Assembly: GCF_946151055.1 (NCBI RefSeq)
Contig: NZ_CAMGYZ010000003.1
Location: 62,001 to 126,000, forward strand
Direction of reading: 5' to 3'
DNA length: 64,000 nucleotides
Source: Bacillus sp. Marseille-Q3570
Lineage (GTDB): Bacteria; Bacillota; Bacilli; Bacillales; Fictibacillaceae
Part shown: in pieces, positions 16,114 to 25,767 of the stretch
Layout of the letters: each line of letters begins with the position of its first letter
Position numbering within the stretch: the first letter of the stretch is position 1
Position numbers and translations under genes: made by a program
Notes under the pieces: generated by a model
What the model saw: only the letters and a program-made list of their open reading frames with translations
Told to the model about the DNA's origin: nothing
Database searches by the model: none

Positions 16114-18510
16114 ATGTCATATCAGATTCGCAAGGTGGCTGTTATCGGCTCAGGTGTAATGGGTTCAGGTATTGCTGCTCATTTAGCTAACGTAGGTATT
16201 CCGAGTATTTTACTGGATATCGTACCGAGAGAGCTTACCGAAAAGGAAGAAGCAAAGGGGCTTACTTTAAAGCACCCGCAAGTAAGGAACAAGCTGGCAG
16301 AAACGGCCAGACAAAAATTGTTGAAGCACAAGCCGGCACCACTTAGCTCAAAGGATCACCTTGAGATGATCGAGGTGGGGAATTTAGAGGATGATCTTGA
16401 AAAGCTGGGTGAAGTGGATTGGATCATTGAGGTCGTTGTAGAAAACTTGACTATCAAAAAGAAGGTTTTTGAACAAATCGAGCAGCATCGGAAGCCTGGA
16501 ACGATTGTAAGTTCCAATACATCAGGAATCTCGATCAATGCAATGGCAGAAGGAAGAAGTGAAGATTTCAAAGCACACTTCCTCGGCACGCACTTTTTCA
16601 ACCCGCCGCGTTACTTGAAGCTTTTAGAAGTGATTCCGACAAGTGATACGAAACCTGAAGTGCTTGAATTCATCAACCATTTCGGAGAAGAGGTGCTAGG
16701 TAAGGGAGTAGTGGAAGCGAAGGACACTCCGAACTTCATCGCAAACCGGATCGGAACATATGGATTGTTGGTTACCGTACAAGAAATGCTGAAAAACGGC
16801 TACTCAGTAGGTGAAGTCGATTCGGTGACAGGACCAGCATTCGGTCGTCCGAAGAGTGCTACATTCCGTACATTGGATGTCGTCGGGCTTGACACTTTCA
16901 TCCACGTAGCTAAGAACGTATATGATCAGGTGGAAGGGGAAGAAAAAGCTGTTTTTGAAGTTCCGGAGTTCATGAAGAAGATGAATGAAAAAGGCTGGAT
17001 CGGTAGCAAGAGCGGGCAAGGATTTTACTTGAAGAAGAAAGTCGAAGGGAAGAGCGAGATTCTTGAGTTGGATCCAGATACACTTGAATATGGTCCGCGA
17101 AAAAAGTTGAAAACCGCATCCACTGAGACTAGTAAACAGGCAAAGACTTTACCGGATAAAATGAAAGCGCTTGTATATGCAGACGATCGTGCTGGAAAGC
17201 TGATCTGGTCGATTTTAAAACCAGTCTTGCTCTATTCTGCGGAAAAAGCTTATGAGATTGCGGATGATATCAAAGCAATCGATGATGCAATGAAATGGGG
17301 ATTTGGCTGGGAACTGGGTCCATTCGAAACATGGGATGCGATCGGTGTTGAAAAGTCGGTAGAACGCATGAAAGCAGAAGGGGAAACCGTCCCGGCATGG
17401 GTTACTGACATGCTTGAATCAGGCAAAAAAGATTTTTATCAGCAAAAAGGAACGGATCTTGAATTTTACAATAAGGGCGAGTACAAACAGGCCAATGAAA
17501 ATAGTAAAATCATCCGTTTGAGCCGCCTTAAGAATGAAAATCGCGTCATCAAGAAAAACTCAGGTGCTAGTCTCATTGATTTGGGTGACGGAGTTGCTTT
17601 ATTGGAATTCCACTCACAAAACAATTCGATCGGTCCAGATATCATCCAGATGATCCATCACGCGATTGATGAAGTGGAAAAGAACTACAAAGGACTTGTC
17701 ATCGGAAACCAGGGAAAGAACTTCTGTGTCGGGGCTAACTTGATGCTGATCATGATGGAAGCGCAGGATGATAATTTCTTTGAACTTGATTTTATGGTCC
17801 GACAATTCCAACAAACGATGGCTCGAGTGCGTTATAGTGCCAAACCAGTTGTCGTTGCTCCTTTCAACATGACACTTGGAGGCGGAACAGAGGTTTCACT
17901 GCCTGCAGCAGGTCTTCAAGCATCCTTTGAAACTTATATGGGTCTTGTTGAAGTGGGAGTCGGGATCATACCTGGCGGCGGTGGAAACAAGGAGTTGTAC
18001 ACTCGCTTGTTAGAGCAAGTTCCGAAAGATATCAAACCTGACCTTCAAAAACTGGCGATCCAAACATTCGAGTCGATTGCGATGGCAAAGGTCTCAACCT
18101 CTGCCCATGAAGCGAAGGAAGCAGGATTTTTACGACCGCAGGACGGGATCAGTGTCAACGCGGATCATCTTATCTATGACGCGAAACAACAAGTCCTTTC
18201 TTTATATAACAGAGGATACCGCCCGCCTCAACGTAAAAAGATCCCAGTAGCTGGGGAAGCCGGATATGCAACGATGCTCCTTGGTGCGCAGACGATGAAA
18301 TTCGGCAATATGATTTCGGATCATGATTTGAAAATCGCTAAAAAATTAGCCTATGTCATTGCTGGTGGTAAAGTACCTGAGGGCACACTCGTTGATGAAC
18401 AATACTTATTGGACCTTGAGCGTGAAGCATTCTTGAGTCTTGCAGGGGAACCGCTGACACAACAACGTATGCAGCATATGCTCGTAAAAGGAAAACCATT
18501 ACGCAACTAA
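16114..18510 (+). CDS. fadN: 3-hydroxyacyl-CoA dehydrogenase / enoyl-CoA hydratase
   Basis: A 798-residue bifunctional beta-oxidation enzyme. The N-terminal NAD-binding domain has AVIGSGVMGSGIAAHLA, then the dehydrogenase signature around ANRIGTYGLL and a second C-terminal-type domain. Residues ~480-690 are a crotonase domain (VIGNQGKNFCVGANLMLIMM, GGGTEVSLPA, GVGIIPGGGG). Domain order (dehydrogenase first) is that of FadN/YusL, the reverse of E. coli FadB. AAGGAGG precedes the ATG. It is the first gene of fadNAE, six to twelve bases from fadA, and is under the FadR box. Confidence 0.95.
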   Translation: MSYQIRKVAVIGSGVMGSGIAAHLANVGIPSILLDIVPRELTEKEEAKGLTLKHPQVRNKLAETARQKLLKHKPAPLSSKDHLEMIEVGNLEDDLEKLGEVDWIIEVVVENLTIKKKVFEQIEQHRKPGTIVSSNTSGISINAMAEGRSEDFKAHFLGTHFFNPPRYLKLLEVIPTSDTKPEVLEFINHFGEEVLGKGVVEAKDTPNFIANRIGTYGLLVTVQEMLKNGYSVGEVDSVTGPAFGRPKSATFRTLDVVGLDTFIHVAKNVYDQVEGEEKAVFEVPEFMKKMNEKGWIGSKSGQGFYLKKKVEGKSEILELDPDTLEYGPRKKLKTASTETSKQAKTLPDKMKALVYADDRAGKLIWSILKPVLLYSAEKAYEIADDIKAIDDAMKWGFGWELGPFETWDAIGVEKSVERMKAEGETVPAWVTDMLESGKKDFYQQKGTDLEFYNKGEYKQANENSKIIRLSRLKNENRVIKKNSGASLIDLGDGVALLEFHSQNNSIGPDIIQMIHHAIDEVEKNYKGLVIGNQGKNFCVGANLMLIMMEAQDDNFFELDFMVRQFQQTMARVRYSAKPVVVAPFNMTLGGGTEVSLPAAGLQASFETYMGLVEVGVGIIPGGGGNKELYTRLLEQVPKDIKPDLQKLAIQTFESIAMAKVSTSAHEAKEAGFLRPQDGISVNADHLIYDAKQQVLSLYNRGYRPPQRKKIPVAGEAGYATMLLGAQTMKFGNMISDHDLKIAKKLAYVIAGGKVPEGTLVDEQYLLDLEREAFLSLAGEPLTQQRMQHMLVKGKPLRN

Positions 18511-18522
18511 GGAGGGGTGAAG

Positions 18523-19704
18523 ATGCAAGAAGCAGTAATAGTGGCAGGTGCAAGAACACCTGTCGGAAAAGCAAAAAAAGGGACACTTGCCAATGTAAGG
18601 CCGGATGATCTAGGTGCATTGACAGTGAAAGAGACATTGAAACGGGCCGGTGGCTATGATGGAGCGATCGATGATTTGATCATCGGATGTTCGATACCAG
18701 AGGCAGAGCAAGGGATGAACATGGCTCGTTTGATCGGTGGTCTCGCAGGGTTACCAGATAATGTACCGGCAATCACGATCAATCGATATTGCTCCTCCGG
18801 ATTGCAAAGTATCGCATATGGAGCTGAGAGGATCATGCTCGGTCATGCTGAAGCGATCATTGCCGGCGGGGCTGAATCAATGAGTCTTGTCCCAGTTCCA
18901 GGTCATGTCGTTAAGCCGAATGCAGCGCTTCTCGATTCAAGGCCAGAATATTATATGGGAATGGGTTATACAGCAGAAGAGGTGGCAAACCGGTTCGGCA
19001 TCACTAGAGAAGACCAGGATCAATTTGCATTACGAAGTCATCAGAAGGCTGCAAAAGCCATCCAGGAAGGTAAATTTGAAGATGAAACCGTATCAGTGGA
19101 AGTGACGAAACGTTGGGTCGATGAAAACAATAAATTGCAAGAAAAAATAGCAACCTTTTCCACTGATGAAGGAGTACGGGCGGATACCACGCTTGAAGTG
19201 CTCGGGAAACTCAGGCCTGCCTTCTCTGCAAAGGGTAGCGTTACAGCAGGGAACTCCTCCCAGATGAGTGATGGTGCAGCTTCTGTCCTTGTCATGGATC
19301 GTGAAAAAGCTGAAGCGGAAGGATTGAAACCGATTTTGAAGTTCCGATCATTCGCAGTTGCTGGTGTCGCACCTGAAATCATGGGTGTCGGGCCAGTTGA
19401 AGCTATTCCAAAAGCATTGAAGATTGCAGGACTTGAGCAATCCGACATTGGATTGTTCGAGCTGAATGAAGCATTTGCATCGCAATCATTGCAGGTCATC
19501 CGCCAGTTAGGGCTTGATGAAGAAAAAGTGAACGTCAACGGCGGAGCGATCGCATTAGGCCATCCTCTTGGTTGTAGTGGTGCAAAACTGACATTGACGC
19601 TAATGCACGAGATGATACGAAGAAACGAGCAATTCGGAGTAGTCACAATGTGTATCGGCGGAGGTATGGGAGCCGCAGGAGTATTCGAGTTGATCCAATC
19701 ATAA
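18523..19704 (+). CDS. fadA: Acetyl-CoA C-acyltransferase (3-ketoacyl-CoA thiolase)
   Basis: A thiolase of about 393 residues performing the last step of beta-oxidation. The acyl-accepting Cys is in NRYCSSGLQSIAYGAERI, the GHPLGCSGAK motif carries the His of the active site, and the C-terminal active-site Cys is in VTMCIGGGMGAAG. A GTG at 18517 overlaps the ribosome binding site GGAGGGG (18511-18517), so ATG 18523 is the start. It is the middle gene of fadNAE, 15 bp before fadE. Confidence 0.95.
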   Translation: MQEAVIVAGARTPVGKAKKGTLANVRPDDLGALTVKETLKRAGGYDGAIDDLIIGCSIPEAEQGMNMARLIGGLAGLPDNVPAITINRYCSSGLQSIAYGAERIMLGHAEAIIAGGAESMSLVPVPGHVVKPNAALLDSRPEYYMGMGYTAEEVANRFGITREDQDQFALRSHQKAAKAIQEGKFEDETVSVEVTKRWVDENNKLQEKIATFSTDEGVRADTTLEVLGKLRPAFSAKGSVTAGNSSQMSDGAASVLVMDREKAEAEGLKPILKFRSFAVAGVAPEIMGVGPVEAIPKALKIAGLEQSDIGLFELNEAFASQSLQVIRQLGLDEEKVNVNGGAIALGHPLGCSGAKLTLTLMHEMIRRNEQFGVVTMCIGGGMGAAGVFELIQS

Positions 19705-19719
19705 AAGGAGGTAGAAGGT

Positions 19720-21504
19720 ATGTCCAGCAGTGTAGAAAAAGCAGCAAAAGGTGGAAGCTTCCTAATAGAAGAAGTAGAAGCGCAGAGTGTATTTACACCG
19801 GAGGATTTCAACGAAGAACAGATTTTGATGGGGAAGACAACAGAAGATTTTGTCGTAAAAGAAGTCGTTCCACAACTTGAAAAGATTGAAAACCATCAGT
19901 TCGATATTTCGAGAGACTTACTGACAAAAGCAGGAGAGTTAGGGCTTCTAGGGGCAGATGTTCCAGAGGAATACGGCGGGCTAGCTCTCGATAAAATCAG
20001 TTCCTCTCTTATTACTGAGAAGTTTTCAAGAGCACGATCATTTTCATTAAGCTATGGTGCACACGTCGGCATCGGTTCCTTACCGATCGTCTTGTTCGGG
20101 AATGAAGAACAGAAGCAGCAGTATTTACCTGACCTTGCCACAGGCAAACGGATCGCAGCATATGCGTTGACTGAGCCAGGTTCTGGTTCAGATGCGCTAG
20201 GTGCAAAAACGGTCGCAAAGCTGAATGATGATGGAACACACTACGTTTTAAATGGGGAGAAACAATGGATTACAAACTCAGCGTTTGCAGATGTTTTCGT
20301 GGTTTATGCCAAAATCGATGGTGAACATTTTTCAGCATTCATCGTAGAGCGTGAGTATGAAGGTGTATCTACGGGGCCAGAGGAAAAGAAGATGGGAATC
20401 AAAGGATCATCTACACGTACGCTCATTCTTGATGATGCATTAGTACCGAAAGAAAATCTGCTCGGTGAAGCTGGCAGAGGACATGTGATCGCGTTCAATA
20501 TTTTGAATATCGGTCGGTATAAACTTGCGGTTGGCTGTGTAGGGGCAGCTAAACGCGCGCTTGAAGTATCGATCAAATATGCAAATGAACGCCAACAGTT
20601 CAAACAGCCGATTTCACGCTTCACGCTCATCCAGGAGAAACTTGCGACAATGGCTGCAAAAACGTATGCCTCAGAAAGTTCTGTCTATCGGACAGTCGGA
20701 ATGTATGAGGACCGTTTAGGTGTCTTATCTCCTGAAGAGCAAAAAGATGGCTCTCTGCTTGCTAAAGGAATTGCGGAATATGCAATCGAGTGTTCACTGA
20801 ATAAAGTGTTCGCTTCAGAAGTATTGGACCATTTAGTCGATGAAGCAGTACAAATCCATGGTGGATATGGTTTCATGTCCGAGTATGAAGTTGAAAACAT
20901 GTACCGGGATTCAAGGATCAACCGTATCTTTGAAGGAACGAATGAAATCAACCGTCTATTGGTGCCTGGTACACTTCTTCGTAAAGCGATGAAAGGTGAA
21001 TTGCCACTCCTGCAAAAAGCAACAGAGCTTCAAAATGAACTGATGATGCTAATGCCGGAAGAAATTGGTGATGAACCGCTCGCTCAAGAAAAACAATTCG
21101 TGAAAAATGCGAAGAAGATTTTCTTGATGGTCGCTGGTCTAGCTGTCCAAAAATATGGAGAAAAGCTGGAACATGAGCAAGAAATCCTTTCGAATGTCGC
21201 GGATATCGTAAGTGAGGCATATGCAATCGAATCCATCGTGCTGAGGACGGAAAAAGCGATCCAAAAACTCGGGGCAGAAAAAGCGGCACAAAAGATTCGT
21301 CTCACAGAAATCTATTGCCAGGAAGCTTTTGAGCGGATCGAATCCCACGCAAAAGAATCCATCGTTGCAATTGAAGATGGGGATCAGCTGCGGATGATGC
21401 TTTCTGCACTTAAGAAATTGGCCCGTTACACACCAATCAATGTAGTTAAGAAGAAGCGCGAGGTTGCTGGGGTTTTGTTAAATGATGAAAAGTATGTCGT
21501 TTAA
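19720..21504 (+). CDS. fadE: Acyl-CoA dehydrogenase
   Basis: A 594-residue flavoenzyme catalysing the first step of beta-oxidation. The ACAD core is at about residues 35-420 with YALTEPGSGSDA (FAD/substrate loop), GIKGSSTRTLILDDALVP, and QIHGGYGFMSEYEVENMYRD followed by IFEGTNEINRLLV, the region holding the catalytic Glu. A ~170-residue C-terminal extension is typical of this long bacterial subgroup. It closes fadNAE. No clear terminator lies between it and the repeat-rich stretch that follows. Confidence 0.94.
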   Translation: MSSSVEKAAKGGSFLIEEVEAQSVFTPEDFNEEQILMGKTTEDFVVKEVVPQLEKIENHQFDISRDLLTKAGELGLLGADVPEEYGGLALDKISSSLITEKFSRARSFSLSYGAHVGIGSLPIVLFGNEEQKQQYLPDLATGKRIAAYALTEPGSGSDALGAKTVAKLNDDGTHYVLNGEKQWITNSAFADVFVVYAKIDGEHFSAFIVEREYEGVSTGPEEKKMGIKGSSTRTLILDDALVPKENLLGEAGRGHVIAFNILNIGRYKLAVGCVGAAKRALEVSIKYANERQQFKQPISRFTLIQEKLATMAAKTYASESSVYRTVGMYEDRLGVLSPEEQKDGSLLAKGIAEYAIECSLNKVFASEVLDHLVDEAVQIHGGYGFMSEYEVENMYRDSRINRIFEGTNEINRLLVPGTLLRKAMKGELPLLQKATELQNELMMLMPEEIGDEPLAQEKQFVKNAKKIFLMVAGLAVQKYGEKLEHEQEILSNVADIVSEAYAIESIVLRTEKAIQKLGAEKAAQKIRLTEIYCQEAFERIESHAKESIVAIEDGDQLRMMLSALKKLARYTPINVVKKKREVAGVLLNDEKYVV

Positions 21505-21514
21505 TTAAATTGAA

Positions 21515-21858
21515 GTTCAAAACGTCACCGAATGATAAACGGCGAATTTCGGCGTTACTTGGTTTCTCCGGTCCTCATGTAGGAGATAGAAGCTACGATA
21601 CTATGAAAAATAAACATTGTGCACCTGCGTCTGCATGGTAATCCTACCGAAGAAAGTTTCCTCGGTGCAAGGCAGCAATGATGTTAATCAAGTTAGTAGC
21701 CTTCCTCGAAACCTTCATGCCTAGAACTTCCGACGCAAAGGATGTGCTAGTACTGCCGTTGTCACAGGACGTGACGGTTTTAGGCAGTGTTGTTTCTTAT
21801 TCGTCGTTTTGAACCATATATTTAAACTGAAGTTCAAAACGTCACCGATTTGTTTATT
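21515..21858. repeat. TIR-bounded intergenic element, long form, plus a partial second copy
   Basis: A 300-bp segment (21515-21814) is bounded by perfect 10-bp inverted repeats GTTCAAAACG / CGTTTTGAAC. Its left 45 bases nearly repeat the element at 15961 (GTCACCRAATRATR..GGCGAATTTCGGCGTTACT). The right third holds a hairpin (GTCAC AGGAC GTGAC within ACTGCC/GGCAGT). Eighteen bases later the left end recurs (21832-21846, GTTCAAAACGTCACC) without a partner. No gene is credible between 21505 and 21974. Confidence 0.7.
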
Positions 21859-21974
21859 AAAATTTAAAACTCTCTTTTCCAGATAAAAACACACTCTCTT
21901 AAAGGAGGTCCTCAATGCTGATGGGGATCTCTTTTACATTCTGGCAAATTAAATGGAGGAGATCATGTCCGGCT

Positions 21975-22628
21975 TCAAGAAATGATTAAATACAGTAGTT
22001 CGCTAAGTCCTATATAGCCGAACTTCAGGCCATATCCGATCAATACGATACTGGCCAGGATATTGATACCCCTCATAACACGGGTGCTCATTAAGAATCT
22101 CCCGAAGTGCACTGTAAATGCGAGGTTCAGGTTCCATAAACCGATACCGAGAAAAACGAGACTGCACAAAAAGAAGGATTGTATATGATTGTTCTGATGC
22201 AGCGCACTATTCAGGACGGAGCCATAAATCCCCAGCCAGAAAAGTAAATTCATCGGATTGGAAGCGGCGATGGTTACCCCCGTAAAATAGGATCGGGTGC
22301 AGATACCAGCCGGCATGAAAGCCGATGTTTTTGAAGGTTCTATTGCTTGTGAGGTAACTCGGAGGTTTGTCCATCCTGAATATAATAAGATGAAACAGCC
22401 TAAGAATGTCAGTATGATTTTCACCCAAGCAAGTGACATGATTTTGGAAAGTCCAAAAAACATAAGTGCCATAAGGGTAAGATCGGAGGAGATTCCGCCA
22501 GCTCCAACAAGAAAAGCTGGCCAAAACCCATACTGAAGTCCTCTCTTTATGATTTCGATGTTGATAGGACCAATTGGAGCTGCGATAGAAAGACCTAATA
22601 GGATGTATCCAGAAACAGTGGCGAGCAT
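21975..22628 (-). CDS. LysE-family amino-acid exporter
   Basis: About 217 residues with six hydrophobic segments. The LysE/RhtB hallmark APIGPINIEIIKRGLQYG sits after helix 1, and ASNPMNLLFWLGIYG is the second conserved segment. These proteins export amino acids or related compounds; the substrate is unknown. AAGGAG lies one base before an ATG at 22634 but at proper distance from the ATG at 22628, which is chosen. It is transcribed alone and divergent from yusI. Confidence 0.85.
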   Translation of the reverse strand: MLATVSGYILLGLSIAAPIGPINIEIIKRGLQYGFWPAFLVGAGGISSDLTLMALMFFGLSKIMSLAWVKIILTFLGCFILLYSGWTNLRVTSQAIEPSKTSAFMPAGICTRSYFTGVTIAASNPMNLLFWLGIYGSVLNSALHQNNHIQSFFLCSLVFLGIGLWNLNLAFTVHFGRFLMSTRVMRGINILASIVLIGYGLKFGYIGLSELLYLIIS

Positions 22629-22881
22629 CTGCATTCTCCTTCAACAAGCTTGTCTTATACTATTAAATGAAGGTGAGAAAGCACATAGAACTCGAAATAT
22701 GAAACAAGCTATGCAAAGCTTCAATCTTTCAAAAGGGTATTGCGGAATGTCCAGCCTTAAATTGCCATTAAATTAAATTTCGGCAATAAGCCTTTATACG
22801 TTTGTCAGACAATATGTTGTGATAAAATAGAATGGAAGCTCTTCAGAAAATACAGAAATTGTCGAGTAAGGAGTGTCCTAA

Positions 22882-23238
22882 TTGTCGTTAACAGTTTATG
22901 AGTATCCAAGCTGTTCAACCTGTAAGAAGGCAAAGAAATGGCTGGATGAAAATGGTGTTGCATACGAGGATGTACATATTGTCGAAAACACCCCATCAAA
23001 AGAAGAGTTAACTTCTTTTTATCAAAAGAGCGGGCTGGAGCTGAAGAAGTTCTTCAATACGAGTGGGAAGAAATATCGTGAACTCGGCATGAAGGATCGA
23101 TTGAAAGATTCTTCAGAAGAAGAACTATTGGAACTGCTTGCATCAGATGGCATGTTGGTCAAGCGTCCGATTGTAACAGATGGAAAAACTGTAACAGTTG
23201 GCTTCAAAGAGGACCAGTTCGCACAAACATGGAAATAG
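22882..23238 (+). CDS. yusI: Spx/ArsC-family thioredoxin-fold protein
   Basis: A 118-residue protein of the ArsC/Spx family with a redox pair C11-S-T-C14 (YPSCSTCKKAKKWL), FNTSGKKYRELGMKDRL and LLASDGMLVKRPIVTDG, the family's C-terminal signature. The CxxC suits a redox enzyme or reductase partner; it is not Spx itself, judging from synteny with yusI beside gcvH. Translation starts at TTG 22882 after AAGGAGTG. Confidence 0.88.
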   Translation: MSLTVYEYPSCSTCKKAKKWLDENGVAYEDVHIVENTPSKEELTSFYQKSGLELKKFFNTSGKKYRELGMKDRLKDSSEEELLELLASDGMLVKRPIVTDGKTVTVGFKEDQFAQTWK

Positions 23239-23332
23239 AACAGATTGCGAAAGCATACTGTTTTATATTACTATTACATTAGAATCATTTTAAGAAACTA
23301 AACTTTAATGAGAAACTTATGGAGGGATAAGA

Positions 23333-23716
23333 ATGGAATATCCAAAGGAATTACGTTATTCAGAAGAACATGAATGGGTAAGAGTTGAAGGTAACAAAGC
23401 TTATATTGGAATCACTGCTTTTGCACAAGATGAGCTTGGAGATATCGTATTCGTTGAACTTCCAGAAGTAGACGATGATATCGAAGTGGACGAGCCATTC
23501 GGAAGCGTCGAATCCGTTAAGACTGTATCTGAATTATACGCTCCAGTAAGCGGAAAAGTATTAGAAGTAAATGAAGATCTTGAAGATAATCCTGAGTTTG
23601 TCAATGAATCACCATATGAAAAAGCATGGATGATCGTTGTAGAGCTTTCTAATGAGTCAGAGCTAGAGAAGTTGATGTCTGCGGATGATTATCAAAAGAT
23701 GGTAAGTGAAGAGTAA
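23333..23716 (+). CDS. gcvH: Glycine cleavage system H protein
   Basis: A 127-residue lipoyl carrier. The lipoylated Lys is K63 in [19 protein letters not shown]. The N-terminal [10 protein letters not shown] and C-terminal [10 protein letters not shown] are typical. H protein shuttles the aminomethyl group in glycine cleavage and in Bacillus also supplies octanoyl/lipoyl groups to other enzymes. The lipoyl synthase gene lies at the far end of the window. It has a strong ribosome binding site (GGAGGGA) and stands alone between yusI and yusG as in B. subtilis. Confidence 0.95.
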   Translation: MEYPKELRYSEEHEWVRVEGNKAYIGITAFAQDELGDIVFVELPEVDDDIEVDEPFGSVESVKTVSELYAPVSGKVLEVNEDLEDNPEFVNESPYEKAWMIVVELSNESELEKLMSADDYQKMVSEE

Positions 23717-23887
23717 GATTTGCAATAAGCACATTGACAGGACATAAAAACAGAACGTTAAAGTGATTCATCTGCTTCTAAGTTGGTTATTCTATTACTA
23801 CCATGAAAAAGGTTGTTCAAAATGATCATAAATACATTGTTGCTCATTTGTCATTTGAACACTAATCTTTAGAAGGGTGTGATCTTG

Positions 23888-24130
23888 ATGGACCAAGATA
23901 TTCGTAAAACTGATATTACGAATAAGGTTTATGGCAAGATGGACCAGGGTTCTATGTCTCTGTACTTGAACAAAGATAAGATAGGCCAAATCACGTTCAC
24001 TAATCAGGGTAATCTGTATGAGATGGGGGAAGGTTTTGAGTTTGATTCGGACAAGATTTATCGTCATGAATCAAACCCGCCTGCTCAAAATCAACAGCTT
24101 GTAGATGATTGTGAATTTGGTTGGTGCTAG
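23888..24130 (+). CDS. yusG: YusG-like small protein (DUF2553)
   Basis: An 80-residue acidic protein (VYGKMDQGSMSLYLNKDKIG, then ITFTNQGNLYEMGEGF) ending in CEFGWC. The sequence character and its place between gcvH and yusF match B. subtilis YusG, of unknown function. An upstream in-frame TTG at 23879 lies too close to AGAAGGGTG, so ATG 23888 is chosen. The terminator stem overlaps its stop codon. Confidence 0.8.
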   Translation: MDQDIRKTDITNKVYGKMDQGSMSLYLNKDKIGQITFTNQGNLYEMGEGFEFDSDKIYRHESNPPAQNQQLVDDCEFGWC

Positions 24131-24160
24131 CAGCGGTCCATTGTGATCCGCTGCTTTTTT
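24129..24160 (+). terminator. Rho-independent terminator
   Basis: A perfect 8-bp stem AGCAGCGG / CCGCTGCT with an 11-nt loop, then TTTTTT. It begins at the yusG stop codon. Confidence 0.88.
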
Positions 24161-24311
24161 CTTTAGGCTGTGTTAGTCGAAGATCATTAATTCGCTTTGG
24201 GGTCTCGCTTAGCTCGCTATATCCGCATGAGTGGCTTGAATATCATTTAGAAATGGCAAAGCCCTTTATCATACTAATTTCTAACGAAACGAAAACAGGT
24301 GGGAACGATAA

Positions 24312-24671
24312 ATGGATACAGATAAGAAAATTTTGATCGTCGAGGGGAAAACAGACCGTGAAAAGGTACGTAAACTATTGGATGAACCTGTAGAGATCAT
24401 TTGTACACATGGGACGATAAGCTTTACAAAACTCGAAGAACTGATTGAATCCATAGAGCATCGAGACATTTATATCCTCGTTGATGAAGATGACGCTGGA
24501 CATAAGCTAAGGAAAATTTTAAAAAGGGAACTTCCGAATGCAAGACATTTGTACACCCAAAGCATTTATAAAGAAGTAGCGGAGACCCCCCATATGTACC
24601 TCGCTAAAATTCTTTTGAACGCTAATTTTGAAATCAACCGCAGCTATCTGTTGAACGGAGGTGCGACATGA
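24312..24671 (+). CDS. yusF: TOPRIM-domain protein
   Basis: A 119-residue stand-alone TOPRIM domain. The N-terminal acidic motif is KILIVEGKTDREKVRKLL and the D-x-D motif is YILVDEDDAGHKLRK. The fold resembles ribonuclease M5 and small primase-like proteins that bind Mg2+, and may act on RNA or DNA. It is the first of a coupled run: its stop overlaps the start of the next gene (ATGA). Position matches B. subtilis yusF. Confidence 0.85.
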   Translation: MDTDKKILIVEGKTDREKVRKLLDEPVEIICTHGTISFTKLEELIESIEHRDIYILVDEDDAGHKLRKILKRELPNARHLYTQSIYKEVAETPHMYLAKILLNANFEINRSYLLNGGAT

Positions 24672-25741
24672 AGCAATTACTTTTGCCTGTCCTGCTTGTT
24701 TTAATGATGACCGGCTGTTCTGATGATGAAAAGACTTCACCTGGTGAAAAGGATTCCAAATTTCAACCCGTCAATCAAAATCAAGATATTCAAACGTTAG
24801 CAACAGAACTAGAGGTTCCATGGCAGATCAATATTGTGGAAGACACCGTTTATTATCTATCAGGGCGTCCTGGTGAAATCATGAGCATTTCAGATGGTAT
24901 GAAACAAAATCAAACCGTAGCCGTTTCAAAAGAAATCGTTTCGCGTACGGAAAGTGGATTGCTTGGATTTCATATTGTAAAGGGAAGTCAGCCTTTAGAG
25001 GCCTATCTATATCATACATATCAAGAAGATGGGCGCCTTCTGAATCGTGTTGTGAAGGTCCAAAAAGATGAAGATATTTGGGAAGAGACCGATATTCTTA
25101 TTGAGGGGATTCCTGGTGGACCGATCCATGACGGTGGACGTTTAGCAGTAGGACCTGACGAAAAACTTTATATAACAACAGGTGACGCAGGTGAACCGGA
25201 TCTTGCCCAGGATCAGGAAAGTTTAGCAGGTAAGATTCTACGTCTGAATTTGGATGGCACCATCCCATACGACAACCCGTTCAATGATTCACCTGTATAT
25301 TCATATGGACATAGGAATCCTCAAGGGATTGGTTGGACAAAAGACGGTAAGATGTACAGTTCTGAACATGGCTCAACCGATCGTGATGAAATCAATGAAA
25401 TTGTGGCTGGTGGGAATTATGGATGGCCGATCATCAGAGGGGATGAAGAACGCGAAGGAATGATCAAGCCGATTTTTCATTCTAGAGATGATACATGGGC
25501 TCCTTCTGGTCTAGCCATATCTGATACTAAGATTTATGTGGCGTTTTTAGCTGGTAAGCAGATCAGGGAGTTTGATTTGGATAATAACACTAGCCGGACA
25601 TTCGCTGAAGGATATGGAAGAATGAGAGATATCGCAATCGTGGACGGATCCCTTTATGCGATTACCAACAATACGGATGGAAGAGGTAATCCTGAACCAG
25701 AAGATGACCGTCTATTAAAATTCCCGCTTGAGGATCAGTAA
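24668..25741 (+). CDS. PQQ-type sugar dehydrogenase lipoprotein (sorbosone/glucose dehydrogenase family)
   Basis: A 357-residue exported lipoprotein. The signal sequence ends at lipobox MTGC (Cys17). The remainder is a six-bladed beta-propeller of the GSDH family: LEVPWQINIVEDTVYYLSGR, GPIHDGGRLAVGPDEKLYIT, GDAGEPDLAQDQESLAGKIL, YGHRNPQGIGW and EINEIVAGGNYGWP, the last including the calcium/PQQ-binding region. It probably oxidises a sugar at the outer membrane face if PQQ is available; many Bacillus lack PQQ synthesis, so the role is uncertain. It is coupled to yusF by a four-base overlap. Confidence 0.85.
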   Translation: MKQLLLPVLLVLMMTGCSDDEKTSPGEKDSKFQPVNQNQDIQTLATELEVPWQINIVEDTVYYLSGRPGEIMSISDGMKQNQTVAVSKEIVSRTESGLLGFHIVKGSQPLEAYLYHTYQEDGRLLNRVVKVQKDEDIWEETDILIEGIPGGPIHDGGRLAVGPDEKLYITTGDAGEPDLAQDQESLAGKILRLNLDGTIPYDNPFNDSPVYSYGHRNPQGIGWTKDGKMYSSEHGSTDRDEINEIVAGGNYGWPIIRGDEEREGMIKPIFHSRDDTWAPSGLAISDTKIYVAFLAGKQIREFDLDNNTSRTFAEGYGRMRDIAIVDGSLYAITNNTDGRGNPEPEDDRLLKFPLEDQ

Positions 25742-25767
25742 GTACAAAGGAAGGAACTTGGATTTAC

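Noticed and set aside
19041-19811. 256-codon minus-strand open frame
   Set aside because: Antisense shadow of fadA and the start of fadE; low-complexity Ser/Ala/Pro-rich peptide typical of reverse-frame reading.
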